Shown in pieces: positions 25,996 through 35,215 of a DNA stretch of 64,000 nucleotides. The position numbers and the translations under genes are program-made. Where the stretch lies: positions 6,658,001 through 6,722,000 of the forward strand of contig WPIO01000005.1 in assembly GCA_009760855.2 (NCBI GenBank). The letters are read 5' to 3'. The DNA comes from Cristatella mucedo. Its lineage: Eukaryota; Bryozoa; Phylactolaemata; Cristatellidae. Position 1 is the stretch's first letter, and each line of letters opens with the position of its first letter. Below the pieces are notes generated by a model. It was given only the letters and a program-made list of their open reading frames with translations. It searched no databases and was not told the DNA's origin.

Positions 25996-26173
25996 GGTGA
26001 GCCATGATGGCACACTAGGTAAGGCCGTTGCTTTCATAACCTCCGTCCCGAGGTCGTGGGTCGGATTTCTGAGGTGGGCGATCCTTTATTGCTACAGCAG
26101 GCTGTGTTGATAGCCGGCAAGGCTCTTTTGTCGCTATACAAAAAGAGGCTGTTTAAGCAGCTAGGATTTTTTA
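25996..26173 (+). mobile_element. SINE family 2 copy
   Basis: Nearly collinear with the copy at 24.83 kb over its full length. The B-box is mutated (GTGGGTCGGATTTC). It ends with AAAAAGAGGCTGTTTAAGCAGC and a T-rich tail. Confidence 0.8.
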
Positions 26174-27612
26174 AATTGAGTTCCGGACCATTAATACACC
26201 GTTCAGAGCGGTGCCCTAAAAAATAGAAACTTGAATGAAGATTATCGAGTTTCCCTGAGCCACCTGCAGCAGATCAGGTTAACTTGCACAGTGCCCGATA
26301 AGAAAACCACCGTAGTTCATTAAGGAGATGATTCTCGCGAAGTCACGGGTGGCAAAAAAGTGTGTATATTGGCAACAATATTTGATTAGCCAGGCTAATT
26401 GTGCCGTCAGACAACATTGACCAAAGGTGGCTTACTGATAATGCTAATATCGCTTGTCTAGTCGAATCAAGGCATTAAGATTAGAGACTGGATGTTACCG
26501 GACCCATTGAACTCTCCCTTCTTCAATTGAATCAGCTTATCCACATAAGTTCTTACAAATCAACAGTTAAGGTGGTCGTGCAGTGTATAGGCTGAAAAGC
26601 AAAGGCATGCGATGCCCAAAGTAGAACTTGGGATTATTCAACGGTTAGTACATATTTCCTCACCTTTTTAGAATGGGCTGATTCTTGCTAAAAGGCTAAA
26701 AGCCACCTCACGTGTTAGAGAAACCCTACCCTCCTCTGGATTACTCAATGATAGCTAAACTGCAGTTTCGTTGGTGGGTCAACCTCGTCCAAATCCACTG
26801 AGGCATCATTCCCATCCCAACTAAGTTAATAACGACCCAGTCTCTGGTCCATTCGATCCAGCTTGTCGACAGTAGCACAACAACACAGAACCGCCTTGTG
26901 AAATATGAGCGATTTATGTTTATGTGTAAACGAGATTATAATGTTACTTACGACCTGGCCATAATAAAAGGCATGGGCTGGGCAGAGTCACTGTCTTTGA
27001 GTAAGGGTCTGTCAATCGATCAGTTGGAGAGCTGAGCATAAGCTGCTGTAAGTTGTGAGTGTGTCGAAAGTCACCTGCTGTGTCAGCCATAATATACAGT
27101 CTATTGTTTGTGCTATTTTTGGTAGGGCAGGTAAAAGGGTTGCATGCAGATTAACAAGCCTCATATCACTGCTGTGGCTGATTTGATCCAATTGATATGC
27201 TTGGCCGGTTGACAATGGTTTACTGCATGCCCACTGAAAAGGACCACTGGATCAATTACCGATGTATGTTATGGGGCCTGCCCATATAGATTGATGAGGT
27301 TTTGTAGTGATTGACTCCCCACGTTATGAGGGGAATAAGTCAGAGCTGGCAGCAGCTACCAGATCATCGGTGCTTGAGGGAGCTCTATGTTGAAAGTCAC
27401 CAATGCCAGTTATGTTGGACGAGCCAGCTGCAGTTGGGTGAGCCAGGAAGACCTTTCGGTTGTTGCTTGTTGCTGAGCTGCATTTGCTCGGTGCTTTAGT
27501 CTCCTTTGGAGTATTGCGAGCTTCGGGGCTTTAAAATTGCATGACTTCCCTGCTACCAGAACCAGTTAGGGCTTCGTGGTAATAACAACACAAGGTAGAG
27601 ATAGGCGAACCG

Positions 27613-27615
<3 letters not shown>
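26174..27615. other. No supported gene
   Basis: No domain or repeat recognised. G+C content begins to rise towards 27 kb. Confidence 0.4.
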
Positions 27616-27706
<91 letters not shown>

Positions 27707-27718
27707 AATTGAGTGATT

Positions 27719-27769
<51 letters not shown>
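27616..27769. repeat. GA microsatellite, two blocks
   Basis: Long GA runs at about 27616-27705 and 27722-27769, separated by an AATTGAGTGATTGAGT-like interruption. The poly-Ser/Leu ORF on the minus strand is an artefact. Confidence 0.95.
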
Positions 27770-27770
<1 letters not shown>

Positions 27771-29249
27771 AGCAGTAGCTAGTGAACCTGACTCTCGTGA
27801 GATTGGCTGCATATGGAAATGTAAGCCATCAGGCTTGAGACATGTTTTGGACTTGTGAATCTTGGCCAACAAAAAGCAATAGTAGTGGTGCTTCCCAATA
27901 TCACACCGGAATGAGCAGCTGCCTAGGCTGCCTGAGGTGTTTTCCTCTATGCATGATGTGGTACTGCAGGAGCTGGGTAATGCCACTGTGCTCAGGTTGT
28001 GTGGCCGGGCTGTGCCAGCTCAGAGAGGCCAGAGGGGTATCGAGGCTAGTTCTTTCAAATGATAATAGGCACTGATATGGCCCTGAGCCTAGGACTCAGT
28101 GGTGCAACCACAGGCACCGTGCAGGATGCATTTCAAGGACACCCTGGTGACTGCCACCACATGTAAAACAGAGTTGTTGAAGGTGATCCACGACTGCCCG
28201 ATTGCCCATCGTGCTGCATGAACACTGTCCTTCCCAGTTACAATGTGCTGCCATAGCCAAGGCTTACAGGAAAAAGCTGGCAACGATGGCTTATTGGTAG
28301 TGCAGGTAAGCTACAGAGTGGTTGTCACTGGGTGAGGGGCGGGCCCTAGCTTAATGACTTCCCTTAAGAGCCTGGCGACCACAGAGCTTCAATCAAAGAG
28401 CTGGGCAATGTCCAGCTCTGTGCCTAGCTGGAACTGTGATGGAGGCTCACCAGCTACCGCCAGTGAACATTTCATGCTGCTCACGGTCAGCTATAGAGCA
28501 GACGACAGAGCTGCAGCTGATGAGGCCACCTGGCCTAGCATCGAAAGACGACCAGAGAGTAAAAGGCTGGGTAAGTGCAATGCCAGCAAGTGCTGAACTG
28601 ATCTTGCAGCCTCTGTAGCTCTTCTCTTTCTCTCACCATCCCATCCTCTCGTTCTTCCTTTTGCCAGCGACTAGAGTTCTAGCCACAGTGCATGCCCAGC
28701 AGCTACTGCCTCCTGGTCGGCCTGGTCCAGCTGGGGATTGACGACATGCCCAGGCTTATACCATTTCCTCTTACTGCTGCCTTCCTGGATTCCAAGTAAC
28801 TGTCTCCTTGGCATATCAGGACTCAGCCGAGCAGGTCTTCAGCTGCAGGATGTACTGTAATCTGTACTCGACTTGATTTATGGCACGCCAGTTCTCAGTA
28901 GCTACTGCAAGCAGGCAGCTTGCTGAGCTGGAATGGGTGCCCAAGGCACCACAGTGGCTGGCTTGCCTACCTGAAGCCAGGTCACACTGTTGCTCCGAGC
29001 TTCATTCGTTCAGCCGGGGCTAGCCAGTCAGTGAGATTGAGCACGGCTGCACGATGAAGCTGAGGAATCAATGCCCAACCTGGAAGACAGGTTGAGGGAG
29101 ACAGGAAGTGGCAGTGCACCAGAAGCCTGACAAGGTCTGGCCTGTGGTGTTGACAGTTGGCTTTCCCTAGGGCCTTCACCTTCGAGCTGACTAGCCTGGG
29201 GTGGTGGCTGCATTGGCTGGTCAATGCTGACTGTGCCGGCTGCTGATAG
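27770..29249. other. G+C-richer region, no recognised exon
   Basis: Several ORFs of 60-125 codons overlap on both strands (27842-28075 +, 28089-28283 -, 28354-28596 +, 28982-29359 -). The base composition resembles that of the kinase-like gene downstream, so unrecognised exons or introns of that gene could lie here, but I cannot support any particular one. Confidence 0.3.
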
Positions 29250-29804
29250 TCCTCCTTCGAACTCAAATCTCCAGGAAGTGGAGCCGACCTGCTACCAGAG
29301 GAGCTGCCATCAGATCGTCTGACTAACAATACAGCTAAGACGAATCCCGAGCAAGACATGTTTCCAGATCAAAAAGAGAACGTCCACTTAGACGAGATGC
29401 ATTGCAGCATCAATGAGCTTCCCTTGGCACCGGCAAAAGTAACATTGTCGAGCCTGAGAGGCGAGCACGTGAGCATAACTAATGCATGCTTCTCTTGTGC
29501 TGAGTCTCGAGCCGAAAGCTGCAACTGCATACTGGGCCGGTTGTATTTCAAGGCTATCCTGCTGAGTGGCAACGCCCCGGCGACCGAGCACTCGACCAAG
29601 GATGGCGACTGCTTGACTGTCGGATCAGAGTACAGCCAGAGCTCGTCTTTCGCCAGATCCGAGTTAAGTAGCTGCTCGTGGACGGCTTCCGGCAGAGGCA
29701 CGTCGTCCGAGGCTAGCGATACAGACGACAAGTCACTGCAACAACGGCTCCTGTTAAAGCTGGGCAGCAGCAGCAGCTTGTGCCACCGCGCAGCCTGTCT
29801 GCAA
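29250..29804 (+). CDS. Possible upstream exon of the kinase-like gene, or antisense shadow
   Basis: An open reading frame of about 185 codons runs from an acceptor-like site (stop-containing CTGCTGATAG ending at 29249) to a donor-like GCAA/GTAGGT at 29805. The encoded sequence is Ser/Cys-rich and looks disordered, with no domain I recognise; an internal Met is at 29358. The donor is phase 0, which fits the next candidate exon at 30392. The opposite strand is equally open at 29369-29821 with shared third codon positions, so codon bias cannot decide which strand is coding. Low confidence; transcript evidence would settle it. Confidence 0.25.
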
Positions 29805-29821
29805 GTAGGTAGCAAAACCAC
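29369..29821 (-). CDS. Antisense ORF with possible GGA/adaptin-ear resemblance
   Basis: A 150-codon minus-strand ORF preceded by an acceptor-like GCTACCTACTTGCAG. Its second half alternates hydrophobic and polar residues like a beta-sandwich. Two short stretches recall GGA adaptor proteins: KDELWLYSDPT, like the hinge motif DELxxLGLSDPT, and a Y..(11)ARD..LVMLTCS..LDNVTF order, like the start of a gamma-adaptin ear. This is a resemblance recalled by eye only. No VHS or GAT domain is visible on this strand, and the rest of an ear domain is missing. It may be a gene fragment, a pseudogene, or merely the complement of a real + strand exon. Confidence 0.2.
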   Translation of the reverse strand: MVLLPTCRQAARWHKLLLLPSFNRSRCCSDLSSVSLASDDVPLPEAVHEQLLNSDLAKDELWLYSDPTVKQSPSLVECSVAGALPLSRIALKYNRPSMQLQLSARDSAQEKHALVMLTCSPLRLDNVTFAGAKGSSLMLQCISSKWTFSF

Positions 29822-30163
29822 TGCTCTGATCTGGCAGGGCCCTCCTTTTTGACATAATCATATGCCACTCCTCCATTAATCTCACATGCAGGCCTCTGCT
29901 TTGCTCTGTCTGGCTTTCTCTGTCTCTGGCTGCCCTTACAACTTTCATCTCTTTCAAGTCACACAGTCTATCTCCCCTGTCTTCTTCTCACTCTTGCATT
30001 CCGAAAATGTCATTCCTGTGTATTGCACCTCGAGAGAACTTACTCTCAATTAAGGCGCCCCTTTTGCTGCAGGGCTGGAGCCCAGGGTCTAGATCATGAA
30101 GGACTAGCACCTTGCCCCTGTTCTGCTCACTTTGCCCATTTTCTTTCCTCACTCTTCTTAATC

Positions 30164-30166
<3 letters not shown>

Positions 30167-30212
<46 letters not shown>
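30167..30212. repeat. CT then CA microsatellite
   Basis: A CT run (about 30167-30198) followed by a CA run (30199-30212). Confidence 0.95.
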
Positions 30213-30214
<2 letters not shown>

Positions 30215-30391
30215 CACCTCTGCCCTCTTTGCTGCATATCGTTGAAAAGCTGGCATTGCCTAGTGTTATTATTGCTATTGACGGTGCCTTTCGTGTGGCC
30301 TGGCATAGTTGCTGTGATAGCATTGCCAATTCTAGCTGCCTGACTCACCATGAGCTAACCCATGCCCATTCCGATTCTGCCTTAACTGCAG

Positions 30392-30524
30392 AGAAGAACC
30401 GACCGTGAACTTGTCAATTCGTACAGCAACCCGATCCCAGTTCGAAGCAACAGGCTCATATACTTCATGGTACAGAACCCGGACACAGCAATCCGGTCGA
30501 AGTCTGCCAGAAGTACTCGTGCAT
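30392..30524 (+). CDS. Possible upstream exon of the kinase-like gene
   Basis: It begins after a good acceptor (TGCCTTAACTGCAG, AG at 30390-30391) and ends at a donor-like CAT/GTGAGA (GT at 30525). It encodes about 44 residues, basic and polar, including the run RSNRLIYFMVQNPDTAIRS. It starts in phase 0 and ends in phase 1, which joins in frame to a kinase exon beginning at 30874. The frame stays open to 30706, so a different donor (for example near 30704) is possible. No domain is recognised. The frame consistency is suggestive but could be chance. Confidence 0.3.
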
Positions 30525-30873
30525 GTGAGAATAGACATAGGTCAACTCTGACCTTGGAGCAAATGCAGTATGTGCATATACTCGGTGAGAGCCATGCTGC
30601 TAGTACTGCTACTGCTGTGGCTCATCACGTCCCTGTTAGTCGACCATACCTTGCTTTCAATCAAAAAGGCACATACAAAAACAAAAATGCGGCAACTTCA
30701 CAGTAAATAAGTTTGGTTCTTTCTGCTTCAGAGAACCTATGCAGCGGCTCAGATTTTGAAGCAGCCTACTCACTAGGCAGAGCACTCTCCACTGGGTAAG
30801 GATGAGTGCATGCAACCTCCATCGCCAAAGTGACTAATCCCATGCTCCCTGCGGCTCTGAGCAACATTGACAG

Positions 30874-31480
30874 CAAGTTTCATGTGTCTTTGCCTAAATG
30901 CTTGTAAGCCACCGGTACTTGCTAGACTGCAATGCTTGACTACGGTTAGTGCTGTCACAAACGCCTTGGAGCGGTTCCAACTCTTCAGGGGGCCTTACGG
31001 CAGTGCTCATGTGGGCATGGCCCGAAAGGATGGCTCGCTGGTGACCGTGCAGCAGATCGACCTAACCCATCACCTAGATGACCTGTATGCCCTCTGCCGC
31101 GAAGTGCTGGCCTGGACTGAGCTGTATCACGAGGCCCTGGCCGATCACATATGCTGCTACTTCTCGAGCGACTCTTTGAAGATATGGCTGGTTTCCCAGT
31201 ATGTCGGCGGGACGCCACTTCGACAGGTCTTCCAGGACATGGCACCAGACACTGCCACACTGGCCCTCATCGTGAAGAGATGCGTCCAGATCGTGGTTCA
31301 CCTGCAGAGTGTCGGCTTCACACATCGGTGCCTAGGAGTCGACAGCTTCTGCATCTGCACCGATGGCAGCTTTAGGGTATGCCGCATCGGCTGCTGCACG
31401 CAAGACTGGTCTTCTTCACCAGCAAACCAGAGAGCCGGCAAGAATACCCACTACACTTCAGCTCCAGAAATCATCAAGCA
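30874..31480 (+). CDS. STRAD-like pseudokinase, N-lobe to APE motif (penultimate exon)
   Basis: A protein-kinase-fold exon. The first Met in frame is at 30882; the upstream stop at 30858 and an AG at 30872-30873 limit its left end (an alternative acceptor is at 30988). Domain order: an atypical glycine loop RGPYGSAHVG (about 30987-31016), VTVQQIDL with Gln at the usual catalytic Lys (31050-31052), a helix-C region, the hinge IWLVSQYVGG, catalytic-loop equivalent HRC (31323-31331) instead of HRD, RIG (31383-31391) instead of DFG, and APE (31461-31469). Loss of Lys, HRD-Asp and DFG-Asp means no phosphotransfer is expected. VTVxxI, the GF.HR.....F.I..DG pattern and the next exon's motifs resemble STRAD, the allosteric pseudokinase partner of LKB1 (established for that family; orthology here is inferred). 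The donor is AGCA/GTGAGT at 31481, phase 2. Confidence 0.8.
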
Positions 31481-31622
31481 GTGAGTACCTGACTGCCTGC
31501 GCTGGCAGCTAGAGATGCTATTGCAGCTGACGCGGCAGATGCGGCTCGAAGCTGTAGCAAATGGGCAGGCAGACCCAAGAACAGGCCTTCGACAGCTGTT
31601 AGCATGCAAAGTTATTTAACAG
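31481..31622 (+). other. Intron of the STRAD-like gene, 142 bp
   Basis: GTGAGT donor at 31481-31486; acceptor TTATTTAACAG ending at 31622. Removing it joins phase-2 codons to give a continuous kinase C-lobe (APEIIKQ to KSHITPKADSWSIG). In-frame stops inside it confirm that it is not coding. Confidence 0.8.
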
Positions 31623-31908
31623 GAAGTCACATATCACTCCAAAAGCCGACTCATGGAGCATTGGCATACTGGTGTACGAACTGGTACAGGGACAGAGGCC
31701 GTTTCACGATCTCCCATCGGACAAAGCCTTGCTGAAGACGGCTCGCTGTGGCATCAGAAAGTGCTTGCGAGCCATCCAAGCACCTCAGGACATCAAGCAC
31801 TTCCTCGAAAGGTGTCTAAAGAGGCGTCCACTCAAGAGGGCAAGCGTCGACGAGATTGCACTACATCCGTTCCTGCGCCGTCTATCTGCATACTCGGACT
31901 CTCAGTGA
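31623..31908 (+). CDS. STRAD-like pseudokinase, C-lobe and C terminus (last exon)
   Basis: Continues the kinase fold: KADSWSIGILVYEL (DSWSIG at 31648-31665, kinase subdomain IX), then G.RPFHDLPSDKALLK, which recalls the PFKDMPATQMLLEK stretch of STRAD. Next come HFLERCLKRRP...RASVDEIALHPFLRR (subdomain XI) and a short tail ending SDSQ with TGA at 31906-31908. Together with the preceding exon this gives about 294 residues from the Met at 30882, which is a whole kinase domain with short ends. Vertebrate STRAD proteins are longer, mainly through N-terminal and C-lobe insertions, so further 5' exons are likely. There are no frameshifts or stops, so the gene looks intact. Confidence 0.8.
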
Positions 31909-32311
31909 GCCTGATTCTTCATTATATCAGATTGTTAGCTAAGCAGCACTGACGTTCTGCAATATTATCAAAGACCGAATTACTGTGCATGGCAACTCTG
32001 AACAGCTAGCAGTCGCCGTGCCCACCATGGCCTGCCCAGTTGCCTACAGCAACCATGGGCGATCTGCTCTTGCACTGTTGGCTGCGACCACGAGGGTTAC
32101 CTGGCTACTGCTGCTGAGCTTCCACTCCGATCCGCTGGCTAACCTCGACTTACCTGCCGCTGTCACTAAATTGTGCTTCCATTTCCACACTTAAAATTTT
32201 GCCCTGTGACTGTTGATCAAAGGCTGCAACATTGTGCAGCCTCGTGTCGTGTGTGTTGGCTGTGGACAATCAATACATACACCAGTGAACACGATGCTTA
32301 GGAACTAATGT
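31909..32311 (+). other. 3' flank of the kinase-like gene
   Basis: No ORF with recognisable domains. I find no clean AATAAA before the LINE A insertion at 32.31 kb. The nearest canonical hexamers on the + strand are at about 32730-32735 and near 33006, so the 3' UTR may run through the LINE. Confidence 0.4.
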
Positions 32312-32655
32312 GATGTAATGTATCTCTGTCAGTAACTCCACAAAGTCATAAAGACCATGTGGGTGTTACAAATGGAGAGTTTTGTAAAGCACACTTACAG
32401 CCTAAGCGGCTTTCGGTACGCATTCGGTAGCCAACAGACTTCGTCTCATGCAAAAAAGAGAAAGTGGGAAGCATAGCAGAGTCAGGAGAGCAGTTGGGGT
32501 AGTGAGTAGCATAGAAGTAGCAGTTCAGGACCGCTGAAAAAGATGTGCCGTAGTCGGCAGTTGGAGAGTAGTTGTCGTTGCGTAAGAATTGTGGAAGCGA
32601 GTTCCACAGTCTAGGACCTGCAGAGCTAAAGCTTCTGTCGCCAACTACTGAGTAA
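32312..32655 (-). mobile_element. LINE family A, 5'-truncated 3' end
   Basis: Reverse-strand copy of about the last 340 bp of the family, very similar to 59.16-59.50 kb. It carries the SFSSAGPRLWNSLP, LRNDNYSPTADYGT and SAVLSCYFYATHY coding blocks, then the 3' untranslated segment ending with the complement of GATACATTACATCAC. A clean 5' truncation is typical of target-primed reverse transcription. It lies 400 bp downstream of the kinase-like gene in antisense orientation. Confidence 0.9.
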
Positions 32656-33138
32656 CTTATGCAGCCACTGAATGCAGCAAACCCAACAATTAAGTGCAGA
32701 CAACTTCAGACAATAGACAAAATAAGTAGAATAAAACGAACTCGGCAGCACTGGCTTCACCACCATTTATAGAAAACGCCTCGCCCATCCCTCATTGAGG
32801 CTTTCTCAGGCGACAGCTGGCACCAAGGTGCAAGTGTAGCTTGCTCTGGTAAGTAAACGTGCTTGCCTTCACAGTAGTTTACACAGGGAGTCGGCAACCA
32901 GAAACTAGCTCTGCTTAGAGTGGATTTCGTCAAAATCAGCTCTGATACCACTGCACGGCAATACACTTGTGAGCCTCATTTGCTGCAGCTGTGTCTCATA
33001 TAGGGAAATAAAGTCTGTCCCCATCAGGGTGGCATTACAGAGCTATTCCAGTCAAGACTACTAATTTCGTAAAGCTTATCCGAAAACGAGGCTATTTGAG
33101 GCTTAAGTTGCAACACCCTAAGCCATATATACAAATAC

Positions 33139-33143
<5 letters not shown>
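32656..33143. other. No recognisable feature
   Basis: Short ORFs only (32757-32966, -). A candidate AATAAA on the + strand is at 32730-32735. Confidence 0.4.
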
Positions 33144-33183
<40 letters not shown>

Positions 33184-33221
33184 AATATATATATATACAA
33201 ATATATATATATATATATAAT
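33144..33221. repeat. TA microsatellite with ACAAA interruptions
   Basis: A TA run interrupted twice by ACAAA. It abuts the 3' end of a minus-strand SINE 1 copy. Confidence 0.95.
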
Positions 33222-33380
33222 TCACTTGTATAATTCTCTAAGAGAACTTAATCTTCAACCAGGTGCTTCACATAAGCTGCAGGAGTCGATCATATGACCC
33301 TGGTCATCAAAGGCAAAATCATCTTTGCCTGAGTCATCAAAGGCCAGCACCTTAAACCCTAAGCAAATCCAGGGCAGCAA
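33218..33380 (-). mobile_element. SINE family 1 copy with internal duplication
   Basis: Reverse-strand match to the family. Its minus-strand order is TTTAAGGTGCTGGCC head, a GGTCATATGATCGAC stretch where the B-box should be, GTGAAGCACCTGG, then AGATTAAGTTCTCTTAG and an AT-rich tail. The GTCATCAAAGGC block occurs twice (33303-33314 and 33333-33344), an internal direct repeat absent from the other copies. Confidence 0.65.
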
Positions 33381-33451
33381 GCCTTAGTGGTCTTACCAAA
33401 CTGTAGCAGCTGATAGAAAGTAGCCAGTTATGGATGCTTCAATTTGACATC

Positions 33452-33542
33452 TTATTAATAATAATAAGAATAATGCACTTGATAAAGCACCCTCAGAGAA
33501 CTCAATCTCTTTCTAGGCACTTTAAATTTGCTGCAAATCTTG
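33452..33542 (-). mobile_element. LINE family B, solo 3' tail
   Basis: Only the last ~90 bp of the family: the complement of GATTGAGTTCTCTGAGGGTG, preceded by the AATAATAATAAG tail on this strand's left end. Confidence 0.75.
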
Positions 33543-33649
33543 CCTGGTGCTCTAGCTATTCAAGTTCTAGATTCTAATTAGCTATTCAAGTTCTAAAATC
33601 CTACTAGCTGTTTTCTTTCGACAGGCTGCAGCTCACGGCTGATTGTCAC

Positions 33650-34130
33650 TCTAGAAATAATAATAATAATGATGCACTTGGTAAAGTGCCCTCAGAGAAC
33701 TCAATCTCTGTGAGGGTGCTTTACATTTGCTGCAAAGGAAACACGATTGAATGGTGAGTGGTATCATGCTTGATAAACAACATGAATAACATGGTTAGGG
33801 GTGACTTGCACAGTCAGCATGCAAGCCTGGTTAGTGGCAGCATGCACAGTGTCAGCATGCATAAGCACATATAGGACGAATCATAGGAACCCACTAAATG
33901 CTATCATAAATAAGTGCGTTTTTTATTTCTTTTTAAATTTGGTCAAGTCGGGGGATGTCGTGATGCAAGTCAGGAGTGAGTGCCAGGCTTAGGAGAATAG
34001 GAACCAAATGCATGGCCTCCAAAGGATTTTAGTTTTGTAAGAAGTATAGGTAAACAGTTAGTTTCCAAAAAGCGGGTGGTAGGATGCTTGGCCTGGAGGG
34101 GGGGAGTAGATCAAGTAGATTGATTGCTAC
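33650..34130 (-). mobile_element. LINE family B copy, 3' portion
   Basis: Reverse-strand copy with the ATTATTATT-type tail at about 33655-33670, the TTCTCTGAGGGCACTTTACC end, the non-coding 3' region with GACACTGTGCATGC-type repeats, and the last coding blocks (AWxSLxT, corresponding to about 33950-34000). It is close to the 41.5-42.3 kb copy. Confidence 0.85.
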
Positions 34131-34665
34131 ATTGGAAACAGGTGGTAAATATGAGGAAAGAATAAATTTGCCGAATCTAAAGCATCAACTAGGCCAAATT
34201 ATTAAAAGCCAGCAAACCGATAGTATTAGGAAGGCTGAGCCGCTGACCAGGCTGAATTGAGATATAGGCATCATTATATATTCAAGTCTGGCTTTAAGTA
34301 TGGGCAAGCATCAAGGTGGCTGAAGCCATGCCTAGCTTGGATGCCAAGACTGCTACAAGCAAAAGACAACACGGCAGTTTTTTACCCTTGTCTGGCTCTT
34401 GAACATACTTTGCTGGGAGCATACGTTTCTTTGATGTAGTAGGCTGCTGAGCAACCTTCGAAAAGCACAGGGGCATTTGGTAAATAGGTGCTGAGAAAAA
34501 TCGCCAGCAGATATTGCATCTTAGAAGGCTGCTGAGAACGTGGATGGGCCAGTAGAGTTGGAATACTTCCAAAGAATTTTTCAAGAAATAGAAACTATTA
34601 GTCGAGTGCATTATTATTACTAGTTGTCATGAAGGTGCTGGGGACTCCGATGCCTCAATACATGT
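34131..34665. other. No recognisable feature
   Basis: Overlapping short ORFs on both strands (34257-34439 +, 34294-34611 -) with no domain. Confidence 0.4.
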
Positions 34666-34684
34666 GTGCATGTGTGTGTGCGTA

Positions 34685-34720
<36 letters not shown>

Positions 34721-34862
34721 TGTGTGTCTGTGTGTGTGTCTGAGTGAGTGTGACTATGCATGCATGTATGCCTGTGTGTGTGTGTGCTCTGCGTGTGTGT
34801 GCGTGTGTTGTGAGTGTGTGTGTGTGCTATGTGAGCTGTGTGTTTTGTGCCTGTGTGTGCAT
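34666..34862. repeat. TG-rich microsatellite
   Basis: A pure TG run at about 34690-34719 embedded in imperfect TG repeats. The Cys/Val ORF is an artefact. Confidence 0.95.
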
Positions 34863-34989
34863 TGCATGAATGTTACTTAATTGTAGGTGTTGGTGTGCGA
34901 ACGTGTTTGTGTAGGCTTGCATGACTGTGCTTTCGTACGCCTGTGATTTTACTTCTGCTTAGAAGTGCTTGTGCAGCAGAATGTTCGAT

Positions 34990-35061
34990 AGGGTTTGCAT
35001 GTCTTCTGTGCAGCACATACATATTTTTATGGCTTTGTGGAGTTGCAGGCAGAGATACATA

Positions 35062-35062
<1 letters not shown>
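34990..35062 (+). mobile_element. LINE family A, extreme 3' end only
   Basis: Carries the family's terminal block TTTATGGCTTTGTGGAGTTG plus AGGCAGAGATACAT, matching 59459-59495 and 47180-47215. It passes directly into a TA microsatellite where other copies have an ATTACATTAC tail. Confidence 0.75.
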
Positions 35063-35151
<89 letters not shown>

Positions 35152-35215
35152 TGTATATATATATATATATATCTATATACATTTAAGTGTATTAGGTATT
35201 ATATATATATATATG
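35055..35215. repeat. TA microsatellite with ATATACATATATGT repeats
   Basis: Two long TA runs, each flanked by ATATACATATATGTATAT, then shorter TA blocks to about 35215. Tyr/Ile-repeat ORFs on both strands are artefacts. Confidence 0.95.

Noticed and set aside
24831-26173. tRNA genes at the two perfect or near-perfect B-boxes
   Set aside because: Acceptor stems do not pair and both are followed by the same SINE body and tail.
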